Assembly (NCBI RefSeq): GCF_963082655.1
Contig: NC_081553.1
Location: 33,435,478-33,499,477 of the forward strand
Origin: Stomoxys calcitrans
Lineage: Eukaryota; Arthropoda; Insecta; Diptera; Muscidae
Length of the DNA: 64,000 nt
Reading direction: 5' to 3'
Both the position numbers and the translations under genes were made by a program. A model generated the notes under the pieces. That model was not told the origin of the DNA and did not search any database. It saw only the letters and a list, made by a program, of their open reading frames with translations. Positions 1 to 11,785 of the stretch are shown here, piece after piece; within the stretch, counting starts at the first letter, position 1, and the number at the start of each line of letters is the position of its first letter.

Positions 1-330
1 GAAAACGTTGTACAAAGTTTTGGCAAGATTGGTTAATAAATGTGCTTGCAGTAGTTCAAGAAGTGGAAATCGGGCGATATACATATATGACAGCTATATC
101 TAAATTTGAACCGATTTCTTTGGACTTCACCAGTAATTTTCAAAGACATAAGAAAACCCCTCCTGCCAAATTATTGTACAAATGGCTCTATCTCTCATCC
201 TTCTGGGTGTAGGGTATGAAAATTTGGTCCAAATACCTAGGGTGCCGCACCGACCCGAAAACCCACTCAAATAGGCAATTTGAATATATATATTCCCCAA
301 ATGGGAATATTTGCCAATCATGCCTATATG
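1..330 (-). repeat. E-family repeat fragment
   Basis: Contains the module 'ttggcaagattggttaataaatg...gctatatctaaatttgaaccgattt' also seen at 38160-38530 and in 46070-46460. No gene is visible. Confidence 0.55.
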
Positions 331-455
331 ACGTACAAATTAAGGGTATAGTATTTGGGAGTACAGATATATATGGAATTAAGTAAAAAATATTTTTCGC
401 ATGGTGTTAATGAAGGCACAGCGGAGCGGAGCGGGTTAAGCTGGTTCAATATAAA

Positions 456-905
456 ACAAGTAAAAGCGTGCTATGTTTGGCCGACCAGAATCTTGGGAAC
501 CCACCACCATGGATTCTGTTAAAATATGGGAGCTATATCTATTTACAGGCCGAATCGGACCGTGCTTGGCAAAACAAAAATCCATCCAGCGGATCACTAA
601 GTCCAATCTGGAGATCGGTTTATATAGGAGCTATATCAGGTTATAGACCGATTTGAACCATAATTGGCACAGTTATTGAGAGTCATAACAGAACACTATA
701 TGCACATTTCAGCCAAATCGGATGAAATTTGAGCCTTCCAGGTGCTCAAGAAGTCAAATCGGGAGCTGGAAGCTATATCAGGTTCTTGACCAATTTCGAG
801 CGTACTTGGCACAGTTGTTGGAAGTCATAACACAACACTACTTGCAAAAAAATTTGACTTCCATGGGCCCAAGAAGTATAATCGAGTGATTGGATTATAT
901 AGGAG
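456..905 (+). repeat. B-family element, 5' fragment
   Basis: Starts with the typical caagtaaaagcgtgct end and a decayed TTCGGCCGGGCCGAA motif, then the 'gggaacccaccaccatggattctg' segment and two to three tandem modules. Truncated on the right. Confidence 0.7.
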
Positions 906-1007
906 CTACTAGCTGGACTGGGCTCGCTCCGCTGCGCCTTCTTTAACTCTCTAATATTTTTTAGGGTTGGGACACTTCGCCTTGAATGTGTATATCGTAT
1001 TCGTGGC

Positions 1008-1290
1008 ACTGTAGCCTATGTCTGCCTATAACGCTGAATGCCTGCGTGCAAATCCTGGCGATAACAACGGACAAAATTTAAAGCGGTGGTAATCCCTTCC
1101 TAATGCTGGCGATATTTGCCATGCATGGTCATGTAAAAAATTCTCCCCAAAGAGATGTCGCTCTGCGGCACGCCATTCGGACTCGGCTATAAAAAAAGTC
1201 CTTTATCATTAAATTTTAACTTGAATCGAAAAGTTTTCATTGATGTGTGAGAAGTGTACCCCTTCTCGGTTCCTGGGTAAAATTTTACTC
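1008..1290 (+). repeat. tRNA-derived SINE-like element (copy 1)
   Basis: Has a degenerate pol III B-box region (gcgtgcaaatcctggcgat), the 'gcggtggtaatcccttcctaatgctgg' body and the 'cgctctgcggcacgcc...actcggctataaaaa' 3' part. Shared with copies near 28275, 34902, 42361, 54290 and 60630. Confidence 0.65.
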
Positions 1291-1294
1291 CACT

Positions 1295-2925
1295 CCCAAA
1301 TACCTTTCTTTTGAGTCCTATTATCCTACTGGAAAAAAATTGTGGTTTAGGGAGACACTTGGCCCTTAATGTAAATATGCGCTTCGTGTCCTACTTTGAA
1401 ATACTTTTTACATTATGGCATGATCGGTAAATAAATTCTGTTTGAGGGTGGGATGGACCCCAGGGACTTTGTTTTGACTGTGAGAGTGCAAAAAATTTCG
1501 AAAGAATCGCATTACCAATCTCCGAGTTCTGGTGGTTTTGAAAATTAGGGTAATGGGAAGTGATTTTTAGGGGAGGGATGATACTCAGACATTTCGATTC
1601 AAATATGGATATCATATCAATAACAAATTCGTTTTCTACTCTCAAATACCTTTTTTTTTTGAGTCCCATATTGTCACAATCAATCAACCTATTTGACTTA
1701 TTTTTGGAAAGAAAAGCCCCACTTAAACAAATTTTAATGTCATATTCGTAATCTACTCCTAAATACCTTTCATTTGAGTGCCATATAGAAATGGTCGAAT
1801 AATACTTGAAGGTGGGGCGTCCTCCCATTACTTCGACCAAATTTTTTGTGCCATATTGGTAATCCACTGTCGAATCCTTTTCAATTAAGGCCGATATTGA
1901 CATAAACGTCGAGTATATCTGTTTGGAGGAGTTTTTGGGTTGGGAAGGCCCGGTGGCTACTTGAACCCAAATTGTAATATGATATTCGTTTTCTAGTCTC
2001 CAATACCTTTTATTTGAAACCCATATTGTGCAAATCGGTCCACTTTTGGTTTTGGATGGCGTTTGGGGAGGGACCGCCACCATTCGACATTTAAAAATTG
2101 TAGAGCCTATGTTTCCTTCCAGACAAACTTGCACAATCTGTGAAAATTTTAAGAAATTCGGTTCAGCTGTTTTTGAGTCTACGGAACAAAAAAAAAAAAA
2201 AAACCGAGTCTCATATAGTCATGATGGATCCTATGCCCATTTAAGGCCATGTCTGATTTTGTAAGCCAGATTCGTAATCTACTCCCGAATACCTTTCATT
2301 TGAAGCCCATATTGACATGAACGCCCAATATGTCTGTTTGGGGGAATTTTAGGGTTGGGCGGGTCGATGGGTACTTAGAACCAAATTTTGATACCATATT
2401 CGTATTCTACTTCCAATACCTTTCATTTGATACCCATATTGTCCCGACGGGTCCACTTTTGATTTTGGGTGGTGTTTTTTGGGTAAAGGGGGAGGGTCAG
2501 CCTCCTTCCCAAATCAACAAATTATAAAGCCTATTTCCCCTTCCTACCCATATTCGCAATCTACTCCCGAATACTTTTCATTTGAGTCCCACATTGTCAT
2601 GATCGTCCAAAGAACCTATTTTAGGGAGTTTTGGGGTTGGGGCGGCCCCCAGTTACTTGGACCAAATTTTTTATTTCAAATTCGTACTCTACTCCTGAAA
2701 ACATTTTATTTGAGTCCCATATTGTCCTGATCGGTTCACTTTTATTTTTGGGTAATACTTTTGGGTTAAGGGGAGGGTCCGCCCCCCTTCCGATATCTGA
2801 AAATTATACAGCCTATGTGTCCTACCAGACCAACCTACACAATCTGTGAAAATTTCGTTTCAGCCGTTTTTGAGTCCATACGGAACAAACAAACACAAAT
2901 TCAATTTTATATATGAGATATCCAA
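1295..2925 (+). repeat. D-family tandem repeat block
   Basis: Repeated units built on 'atacctttcatttgagtcccatattg' alternating with G-rich 'ggggttggggcggcccc' stretches, unit length about 130-175 bp. Ends with 'cagccgtttttgagtccatacgg' and 'aacaaacaaacacaaa', an end also seen at 22712-22750 and 41058-41130. The open frames here are accidental. Confidence 0.7.
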
Positions 2926-3212
2926 ATCTGAACAGATATGGCGCATTTGCAATCTCCGTCGACCTACTTCTATATAAAGTATCTGTGCAAAATTTCAAGC
3001 GGCTAGTTCTACGCGTTCAACCGCTACCGTGATTTCGACAGACGGACGGACGGACATAGCTAGTTCAAATCAGAATGTCGAGACGATCAAGAATATATAT
3101 ATATATATATATATATACTGTATGGGTTCCGAGATCAATATTTGGAGGTGTTACAAACGGAATGATTAGACTGGTATACTCCCATCCTATGGTGATGGGT
3201 ATAATAAACAGT
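2926..3212 (+). repeat. B-family element, 3' fragment with (TA)n tract
   Basis: Ends with 'cagacggacggacggacata', a (TA)n run at 3094-3116, and the 'cccatcctatggtgatgggtata' end typical of the family. Confidence 0.7.
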
Positions 3213-4453
3213 TGTTTACCAGAGAAAATGTTTCCTTAAAAAATTTTAAAGTTTGCCATCCTTAAATAGAGTCCAATATCCTTTGTTCTTTGATATTATT
3301 TTGAATCGACATTCATAGTCCTTCTACTTTGATCCTTTGTAACAACTTTGTGAGTTTATCTAAATTCAGCACTTGTTTCACCTACTTTTGAAACCTAAGC
3401 CTTAATGTAAATGATACCATAATTCCATTATCATTAGATTTGTAGTCTTCCACCCCCCTCCCCTGTTATGTTGCCTTTTATGAGTGAGTACTCATGTCAA
3501 CCCCTCTAATTAATCCTATTGTAATGTTTATTTAAAAAATTAAACCATAAGTCAAACAAAAGTCCTGTGCGCATATGCGCAAAGGGGATGATTGTTGCAG
3601 TGAAGAGCCTCTTTATTGCCAAGGAACATCTCAAAGTCCTTGATGCAGCAGCCGATAATAGCAACACAAATATGGGGTGGTTTGGGCTGATAAAAGTTAA
3701 TATGAACATAATTTGATATCTACGAATATCTGTGAATGCTGGGGTGGTAGATGAGACCAAATCCAGTTTTCGTGGTTTTTTATCTCGCAAATGTGAACAT
3801 GTGACAATTTCGCATGAAAATTTGAACATTGGTGGCATACAAGTGTTTTCCTAGTGCATAAGGTGCTTTGTGTTATGTTTTGGCCGCATGCTTAATTTTT
3901 TTTGGAAGAGCATCTAATTTTGTTCTTCTCCTTTTTTTGGTATCTGTTTCTATTCTCTTTTTGTTATGTGGTCCTTCAGATTTTATACTTGTTCGGAGGA
4001 TGTTATTTTATGACCCGTGCCATTTGAAGTGGCTGCAGTTGACCTCCTTTTTGTTGACACTTGTGTTTATTTACATTTCCCTTAGGTATGCTTTTTTTGG
4101 AAAAGGGATGAATTCTGTTGCATTGACACAGTTTTGGGTTCTTAATGTCCAGTTTTTTTACTGAAAGATGTAAATTAGGATTTTGGTCATTTAAATTTTT
4201 GGGTTAATTAAAAACTGGATTGTCATTGGATACTGTGATGATGTTAAATGACTTGCAGTTAACAGAGGTAGATTTTTTAATATTTAAGCATTATGAAAAG
4301 GATAAAAAACGAGTTTTTATTTTTAGAAAAATTCATATTTAAAAATGTCAGTCCTTTTTTAGAAAAAATCCAATGATTTTTAAAAAATGAATGAACAAAT
4401 TTCAGTTAAATGTATTTTTTTTTATGGAGATGAAATATTCTCAACATTAATTT
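3213..4453. other. Gene-free AT-rich stretch
   Basis: No recognised repeat or gene. The hydrophobic plus-strand frame at 3868-4164 looks like translated T-rich DNA. Confidence 0.4.
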
Positions 4454-5923
4454 TTATACCCACCACCGAAGGATGGGGGTATATTAATTTTGTCATTCCG
4501 TTTGCAACACATCGAAATATCCATTTCCGATCCTATAAAGTCGGATCAGCGTAAAAATCTAAGACGATCTACACATGTCCGTCCGTCTGTCCGTCTGTCT
4601 GTTGAAATCACGCTACAGTCTTCAAAAACAGAGATATTGAGCTGAAATTTTGCACAGATTCTTTTTTTGTCCATAAGCAGGTTAAGTTCGAAGATGGGCT
4701 ATATCGGGCTGTATCTTGATATAGCCCCCATATAGACCGATGCGCCGATTTAGGGTCTTAGGCCCATAAAAGCCACATTTATTATAAAATTTTCGTGAAA
4801 TTTAAGACAGTGAGTTATCTTAGGCCCCTCCATGTCCTTCGTTAATTTGGCTCAGATCGGTTCAGATTTGGATATAGCTGCCATATAGACCGATCCTCCG
4901 ATTTAGGGTCTTAGGCTCATAAAAGCCACATTTATTATCCGATTTTGCTGAAATTCGGGACAGTGAGTTGTGTTAAACCCTTCGACGTCCTCCGTCAATT
5001 TGGCCTAGATCGGATCAGATTTGGATATAGCTGCTATATAGACCGATCCTCCGATTAAGGGTCTTAGGCTCATAAAAGACGCATTTATTATCCGATTTTG
5101 CTGAAATTCGGGACAGTGAGTTGTGTTAAACCCTTCGACGTCCTCCGTCAATTTGGGTTAGATCCCTTCAGATTTGGATATAGCTGCCATATAGACCGAT
5201 CCTCCGATTAAGGGTCTTGGGCTCATAAAAGACGAATTTATTGTCCGTTGTCGCCGAAATTTGGGACAATGAGTTGTGTTAGGCCCTTCGATATCCTTCG
5301 TCAATTTGGCCCACATCGGTCGAGATTTGGATATAGCTGCCATATAGACCGATCCTCCGATTAAGGGTCTTAGGCTCATAAAAGACGCATTTATTGTCCG
5401 ATGTCGCCGAAATTTGGGACATTGACATAGTTCTGCACTATGGCACAGATCGGTCTAGATTTGGATATAGCTGCCATATAGACCGATCTCTTGGTTTTAG
5501 ATTTTGGTGCCCATAAAAAGTGCATTTATTATCCGATGTCGCCGCAATTTGGGACAGTGAGTTGTGTTGGGCCCTTCGACATCCTACATCAATTTCACTC
5601 ACATCGATCAAGATTTGGATATAGCTTTCATATAGACCAATATCTCGATTTAAAGTCTTGGCCCCAAAAAAGACGCATTTATTATCCGATTTAACTGAAA
5701 TTTGACACATTGACTTATGTTAGGCTTTTCGACATCCATGTTGTTTATGGTTCAGATCGGATTATTTTTAGATATAGCTACTAAAAAGACCAATTATAAC
5801 TGCTATGGGACATAAGGTATGCAATTTTCACTGGATTTTGATGAATGGTGGTTTGCATATATACCTGAGGTGGTGGGTATCCAAATTTCGGCCCGGCCGA
5901 ACTTAACGCCTTTTTACTTGTTA
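4454..5923 (-). mobile_element. Complete A-family repeat element, reverse orientation
   Basis: Begins at 'ttatacccaccaccgaaggatgg' and ends with 'ggtggtgggtatccaa', TTCGGCCCGGCCGAA and 'cttaacgcctttttacttgtta'. Inside are 153-bp tandem modules: the 'tagaccgat' landmark recurs near 4736, 4889, 5042, 5195 and 5348. No transposase is visible, so it is non-autonomous. Confidence 0.75.
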
Positions 5924-5930
5924 AGCACTC

Positions 5931-6150
5931 AAAACATCGATTTAATGAGTCATCCGCCGTATACTTCTGACTTGGCACCGAATGACTTCTTTTAATGCCC
6001 GTACGTAAGAAATAAAATGATAGGTCAACATTTTTCGATACCTGAAGAAACGGTTGATGCGTTCAGAATGCATGTTTTGGAGATACCTCAATCAGAGTGG
6101 CAAAAGTACTTCGACAAAAGTGTATAGATCTTAATGGGGTATATTTTTAA
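5931..6150 (+). pseudogene. mariner transposase C-terminal remnant
   Basis: Translates as HPPYTSDLAPNDFF, a stop, then RNKMIGQHFSIPEETVDAF and HVLEIPQSEWQKYF. This is the C-terminal catalytic region of mariner transposases, including the third acidic residue in HPPYSPDLAPNDF-type motifs. An in-frame TAA follows NDFF, and a frameshift near 6120 separates FDK from CIDLNGVYF. The 5' two thirds are missing. Inactive. Confidence 0.8.
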
Positions 6151-6177
6151 AATTTTTTTATGATTTGTTTTTGTTCT

Positions 6178-6245
6178 TTACGCGGTGGTATAGGGTATTA
6201 TATAGTCGGCGTCGCCCGACCTTTGCCTTCCCTTACTGATTTCAT
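6178..6245 (+). repeat. E-family 3' end
   Basis: 'gtatagggtattatatagtcgg' plus 'cgcccgac...ccttccttact' matches the ends near 40850-40905 and 46675-46735. Confidence 0.6.
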
Positions 6246-6251
6246 TTTCAG

Positions 6252-6825
6252 TTTGGGACCATTGGCGTTAGGGTGTGTCATAACTTTCGAGAAGTAAAGC
6301 TAGGCGAAAGGGCAGACGATTTGGCGGTAAAGGTCAGAGGACTGCCATCAATAAACTTGGTTAACCCGAAGCCTTTCGGGAGGAAGAGGCTATTACTGAA
6401 AGAAAGTAAGAAGGAGGTCAGTATAGTTATTGGTATCATAACGGGACACATAGGACTACGAGCTCAATTATGTAAAATCGGTGCGGCAAGTGATAGCATG
6501 TGTAGGGCATGCGGGGAAGATGATGAGACGTTGGAGCATTTCCTTTGTCATTGCCCGGCTTTCGCGTCTAACAGATAACGGCACTTAGGTGGAGACACAA
6601 TACCAGACATGAACCAACTCAGGGGAGTGGTATTGAAAGCAATTAAGGATATTTTTAGGTAGCATGGAATTCCTAACATAAAATTTTCTTTTTTATAGGT
6701 TACTTTATAGTTTTTAGAGCGCACAACAAGCCGATTACTGGCTTTGGTGTATGTCGAAAGTGGCATGGGGCGGATTAATATGTGCACCCTCTTTTCAACC
6801 TAACCTAATCCAATCTAAAGCTATG
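6252..6825 (+). pseudogene. Jockey-type non-LTR retrotransposon, ORF2 C-terminus and 3' UTR
   Basis: The frame 6273-6578 ends with TGHIGLRAQLCKIG and CRACGEDDETLEHFLCHCPA, the cysteine/histidine motif that closes ORF2 in Jockey-like LINEs. The coding frame resumes after an in-frame TAA (RHLGGDTIPDMNQLRG to KDIFR stop near 6660), so the copy is broken by one nonsense codon here. The 3' UTR contains 'gcgcacaacaagccgattactgg' and ends near 'caacctaacctaatcc'. An antisense copy of this UTR lies at 42152-42268. 5'-truncated and inactive. Confidence 0.75.
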
Positions 6826-7830
6826 CGCTTAAAATTTTGCACAAATACTGCCTATCGGTGTAGGTCGGTTTGGATTGTAAATGGGGCATATTGGTCTCTG
6901 TTTTGATATAGCTGCCATATAAACCAATCTCGGATCTAGACTTCTTGAGCCTCTAGAGGGCGCAATTCTTTAGCGATTTGGTAGAAATATCGTCGATATA
7001 TCGACAAGAATAGTCCAAATTGGTAAATAACCTGATATAGCTGCCATATAAACCGATCTCGGATTTGGGCTACTTAAGCCTCTAGAGTGGGCAATTCATA
7101 AACAATTTGGCTTACATTTTGCTTGAGGTGTTTTGTTTTTACTTTCGAAAAGTATGGTTCAGATCGGTTAATAACCTGATATAGCTCCCATACAAACAGA
7201 TCTTCCGATTTTACTTCTTGAGCTTCCAGAGGATTCTTATCAGATTTGGCTGAAGTTTTGTACAACAACATTTCCAACTACGACATTTTCATTATACGTT
7301 CACAACCTGATATATTGGGTTGCCCAAAAAGTAAGTGCGGATTTTTCATATAGTCGGCGTTCACAAATTTTTTTACAGCTTGTGACTCTGTAATTGCATT
7401 CTTTCTTCTGTCAGTTATCAGCTGTTACTTTTAGCTTGCTTTAGAAAAAAAGTGTACAAAAAGTTTAATTAAAAATGCATTTACTTTCTTTTAAAAAATC
7501 CGCAATTACTTTTTGGGCAACCAATAGCTTCTATATAAACCGATATTCCGATTTTATTTCTTGAGCCCTTATAGGGCACAATTCTTATCTGAATTGGCTG
7601 ATATTTTGCACAAAGGTTTTTGCTATGGTCTGCAATATCCAAACTCAGTGTGGTTTGAACCGGTCCATAACCTGATATGGCTCCAATAGCATGGCCCTTA
7701 TGATCCATTATCCTTTGTTTGCCTAATACGAGATACTGTGCAAAGAACTTGACCAATACGATCCATGTTGGTGGGTATCTAAAGTTCGGCACGGCCAAAC
7801 TTAACACGTTTTTTACTTGTAAATATTTAA
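6826..7830 (-). repeat. F-like element, reverse, split by a MITE
   Basis: Tandem modules with 'gatatagctgccatataaaccgatct', ending with 'ggtgggtatctaaagttcgg' and 'cttttttacttgta'. Interrupted at 7315-7524. Confidence 0.65.
7315..7524. mobile_element. Tc1/mariner-type MITE (copy 1)
   Basis: Terminal inverted repeats TTGGGTTGCCCAAAAAGTAA and GTTGCCCAAAAAGT-type complement, TA at both sides, body with 'gtcagttatcagctgtta'. Lacks about 26 bp of the internal region present in most copies. Confidence 0.85.
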
Positions 7831-8947
7831 TTCACAATTTATTAAGCCTTCATAGAGTAGCAAAATATCCATTTATGTTTGTTCTGTATTACAAACATGT
7901 TATTAAAATCAATTTCTTCATAATAGTAGCTTAGTTTATAAAACTCTTTATGATGGCTTTCAATATTATAAATTTCATTTCCAATAATCAGTTTCCATTT
8001 TCAATAATAAATACTGGGTAGAATAAAATACAAGCTGAAAGCCATCCATGTGCCACATGTTGAGCGTTACACATGTATTTACCACATAGTGTTTAGTGTT
8101 AAAGAAAAGTCTCCACTTTAGGTAGTCTATATCTTTGGCTTACTAAGTTGGCTAAGAGTAGCAAGAATAGATTTTCAAAAGTGAATATGCAGTGGCAATG
8201 TAAACTGCGTTTAATGGTTGCTCCATGATGCCATTAGACTCACTATCATCTCCCATGTATTCTTTGTGCTGTACACATCACGGCATGCCTGTGGCGGCTT
8301 TTTTGGACAATCCATACACCGCTGTATTTGTACTGGCATCATTTCATCTTTGTGCGCCCAGCCTCAATGTTCCAATGTGAGGTGATGGCCAGAGAACATG
8401 TGTAGCGTTTTGCGAGTTGCCGCTAAAGTACGTGTAAGTGTCATATTGATATGAATTTATGATATCACGTGGCTATGTAATCGACTTTTATGGCCATAAT
8501 GCAATGGCCAATGTAATGCAAGGCAAAGAAGGATACAACAAACATTGGCTGGATTGAGCTTTGTGATGGTCATGAATGGTAGCGAACATAAAAGCCATGG
8601 CATGGCAACATGCAAAATATGCACAAGATTTTGAACATTGCATTGCATTCCTTTTTTAATACAAGCGCATCATCTTCACACCTCATGCTAAAATTCAATA
8701 TAGGAAAGTTGGTTCTGCTAGGGCCATATGGCTCTAACTATGGTTGAAGTTATGGATATTTATAAAAAATAAGTTGGGAAAGGAATTTTGAAGAAAAATG
8801 AGCAAGAGTTTATAAAAAGTTACCAGGTATTTGTTGAATCTTTTTAAGATGGTAATTATTGGACATTTCATATATGTCATTGAATGCTGGCGACATTTCC
8901 TGGTATTTCTGTCAAAAAGCAGCCCCTATGTGGGCCACCTTATATAT
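7831..8947. other. Gene-free stretch
   Basis: No recognised repeat or coding pattern. Confidence 0.4.
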
Positions 8948-11785
8948 GAGTAAAGGGCGTGTTAAGTTCGCCCGGGCCGAATCTTATATACCCTCCACCA
9001 AGGATCGCATTTGTCGTGTTATTTGCGCGGTATCCCTTTTTAGGCAAACAAAGAATAATGGATAAGAATTGTTATGCTATTGGAAGCTATATCAAGATAT
9101 AGTCCGATTCAGACCATAAATGAATTGAATGTTGAAGACCATAGTAGAAGTCATTGGGTAATATTTCAGTCCATTCGGTAGAGACTCAAGAAGCTTAATC
9201 GGGAGATTGGGAAATCGGATAAGGATTGCGCCCTCTAGAGGCCTAAGAAGTCAAAATTCCCTAGATCGGTTTATATGGCAGCTATATCAAGTTTTCGACC
9301 GATTTGAAACATACTTATCACAGTTGTTGGAAGTCATAATGATATACTTCATGCTAAATTTCGGCCAGATCGGATAAGGATTGCGCCCTTTAGTGGCTCA
9401 AGAAGTCAAGATCCCAGATCGGTTTATATGGCAGCTATACCAGGTTATAGACCGATTTGTTGGAAGTTATAACAAATCACCTCATTGAAAATTTCAGCCA
9501 AATCGGATAAGGATTGCGCCCTTTAGTGGCTCAAGAATTCAAGATCCAAGATTGGTTTATATGGCAGCTATATCAGGTTATAGACCGATTTGTTGGAAGT
9601 TATAACAAATCACCTCATGGAAAATTTCAGCCAAATCGGATAAGGATTGCGCTCTTTAGTGGCTCAAGAATTCAAGATCCAAGATCGGTTTATATGGCAG
9701 TTATATCAGGTTATTGACCGTTTCGAACCATACTTTCCACAGTTGTTGGAAGTCATAACAGAACACTTCGTGAAATGTTTCACCCAAAACGGATAAGAAT
9801 AGCGCCCTCTAGTGGCTCAAGAAGTCAAGATCCAAGATCGGTTCATATGGCAGCTATATCGAACGATAGACCGATATGACCCATTTACAATCCCAACTGA
9901 CTTACACTGATAAGAAGTGTTTGTGCAAAGTTCAAGCTCAGCCAAATCGGATAAGAATTGCGCCCTCTAGTGGCTCAAGAAGTCAAGATCCAAGATCTGT
10001 TTATATGGCAGTAATATCCGATATGACCCATTTATATTCCCAACTGACTTACACTGATAAGAAGTGTTTGTGCAAAGTTCAAGCGCCTAGAGCCTAACGA
10101 CTAGCGTCTAGCGTCTAGCGCCTAGCTCCTAGCGCCTAGCGTCTAGCTCCTAGTGTCTAGCGCCTAGCGTCTAGCTCCTAGCGTCTAGTGTCTAGCGTCT
10201 AACGCCAAGTCAAGAAGTCAAGATCCAAGATCGGTTTATATGGCAGTAATATCCGATATGACCCATTTATATTCCCAACTGACTTACACTGGTAAGAAGT
10301 GTTTGTGCAAAGTTCAAGCGCCTAGCGCTTAGCGTCTAGCACCTAGCGCCTAGCGTCTAGCGCCTAGCGTCTAGCGTCTACCGTCTGGCGCCTAGCGTCT
10401 AGCGCCTAGCGTCTAGCGCCAAGTCAAGATCCAAGATCGGTTTATATGGCAGTAATATCCGATATGACCCATTTATATTCCCAACTGACTTACACTGATA
10501 AGAAGTGTTTGTGCAAAGTTCAAGCGCCTAGAGCCTAGCGCCTAGCGTTTAGCGCCTAGCGTTTGGGCCTAGCGCCTAGCGTTTAGCGCCTAGCGTCTAG
10601 CGCCTAGCGTCTAGCGCCTAGCGTCTAGTGTCTAGCGCCTAGCGTCTAGGGTCTGGCACCTAGCGCCTAGCGCCTAGCGCCTAGCGCATAGCACCTAGCG
10701 CATAGCGCCTAGCGCATAGCGCCTAGCGCATAGCGCCTAGCGCATAGCGCCTAGCGCATAGCGCCTAGCGCATAGCGCCTAGCGCATAGCGCCTAGCGCA
10801 TAGCGCCTAGCGTATAGCGCCTAGCGCATAGCGCCTAGCGCATAGCGCCTAGCGCATAGCGCCTAGCGCATAGCGCCTAGCGAATAGCGCCTAGCGCATA
10901 GCGCCTAGCGCATAGCGCCTAGCGCATAGCGCCTAGCGCATAGCGCCTAGCGCATAGCGCCTAGCGCATAGCGCCTAGCGCATAGCGCCTAGCGCATAGC
11001 GCCTAGCGCATAGCGCCTAGCGCCTAGCGCATAGCGCCTAGCGCATAGCGCCTAGCGCATAGCGCCTAGCGCCTAGCGCCAAGCGTCTAGCGCCTAGCGC
11101 CTAGCGTCTAGCGTCTAGCGCCTAGCGTCTAGCGCCTAGCGTCTAGCGCTTAGTGTCTAGCGCCTAGTGTCTAGCGCCTAGCGTCTAGCGCCTAGCGTCT
11201 AGCGCCTAGCGTCTAGCGCCTAGCGTCTAGCGCCTAGCGTCTAGCGCCTAGCGTCTAGCGCCTAGCGTCTAGCGCCTAGCGTCTAGCGCCTAGCGTCTAG
11301 CGCCTAGCGTCTAGCGCCTAGCGTCTAGCGCCTAGCGTCTAGCGCCTAGCGTCTAGCGTCTAGCGCCTAGCGCCTAGCGTCTGGCGCCTAGCGTCTAGCG
11401 CCTAGCGTCTAGCGCCTAGCGTCTAGCGCCTAGCGTCTGGCGCCTAGCGTCTAGCGCCTAGCGTCTACCGCCTAGCGTCTAGCGCCTAGCGTCTAGCGCC
11501 TAGCGTCTAGCGCCTAGCGTCTAGCGCCTAGCGCCTAGCGTCTAGCTCCTAGCGTCTAGCGCCTAGCGCCTAGTGCATAGCGCCTAGCTTTACTCCTTCG
11601 AAAGTTAGCGTGTTTTCGACAGACGGACGGACGGACAGACTGACGAACATGGCTACATCGCCCTAAAATATCATGACTATCAGGAATATATACACTTTAT
11701 GGGGTCTTAGACGAATATTTCGAAGTGTTACAAAAGGAATGACGAAATTAGTATACCCCCATCCCATGGTGGAGGGTACACAAAA
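8948..11785 (+). mobile_element. F-family repeat element inflated by a 7-bp minisatellite
   Basis: Starts 'gtgttaagttcgcccgggcc' and 'cttataccctccaccaagg', carries tandem modules (9100-10080), then the minisatellite, then resumes with 'tttactccttcgaaagttagc', the 'cagacggacggacggaca' tract and the end 'cccatcccatggtggagggta'. No protein of its own is visible. Confidence 0.75.
10085..11587. repeat. Heptamer minisatellite (GCGCCTA / GCGTCTA / GCGCATA)
   Basis: Three arrays (about 10085-10204, 10318-10425, 10523-11587) separated by repeated 110-bp pieces of the host element ('gatccaagatcggtttatat...cttacactgataagaag'). The third array has two higher-order zones: GCGCATA/GCGCCTA alternating about 10680-11060, and GCGTCTA/GCGCCTA alternating about 11090-11540, each a 14-bp dimer. 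Confidence 0.95.

Noticed and set aside
1391..2134. 247-codon minus frame
   Set aside because: Lies wholly in the D repeat block; its repeated HSNERYL/SNKRYWR motifs mirror the DNA repeat unit.
3868..4164. Hydrophobic 98-codon frame that could be a membrane protein
   Set aside because: T-rich DNA gives Phe/Leu-rich translation; no homology, splice or promoter evidence.
10085..11587. CRISPR array from regular short repeats
   Set aside because: No unique spacers; continuous heptamers in a eukaryotic transposon.
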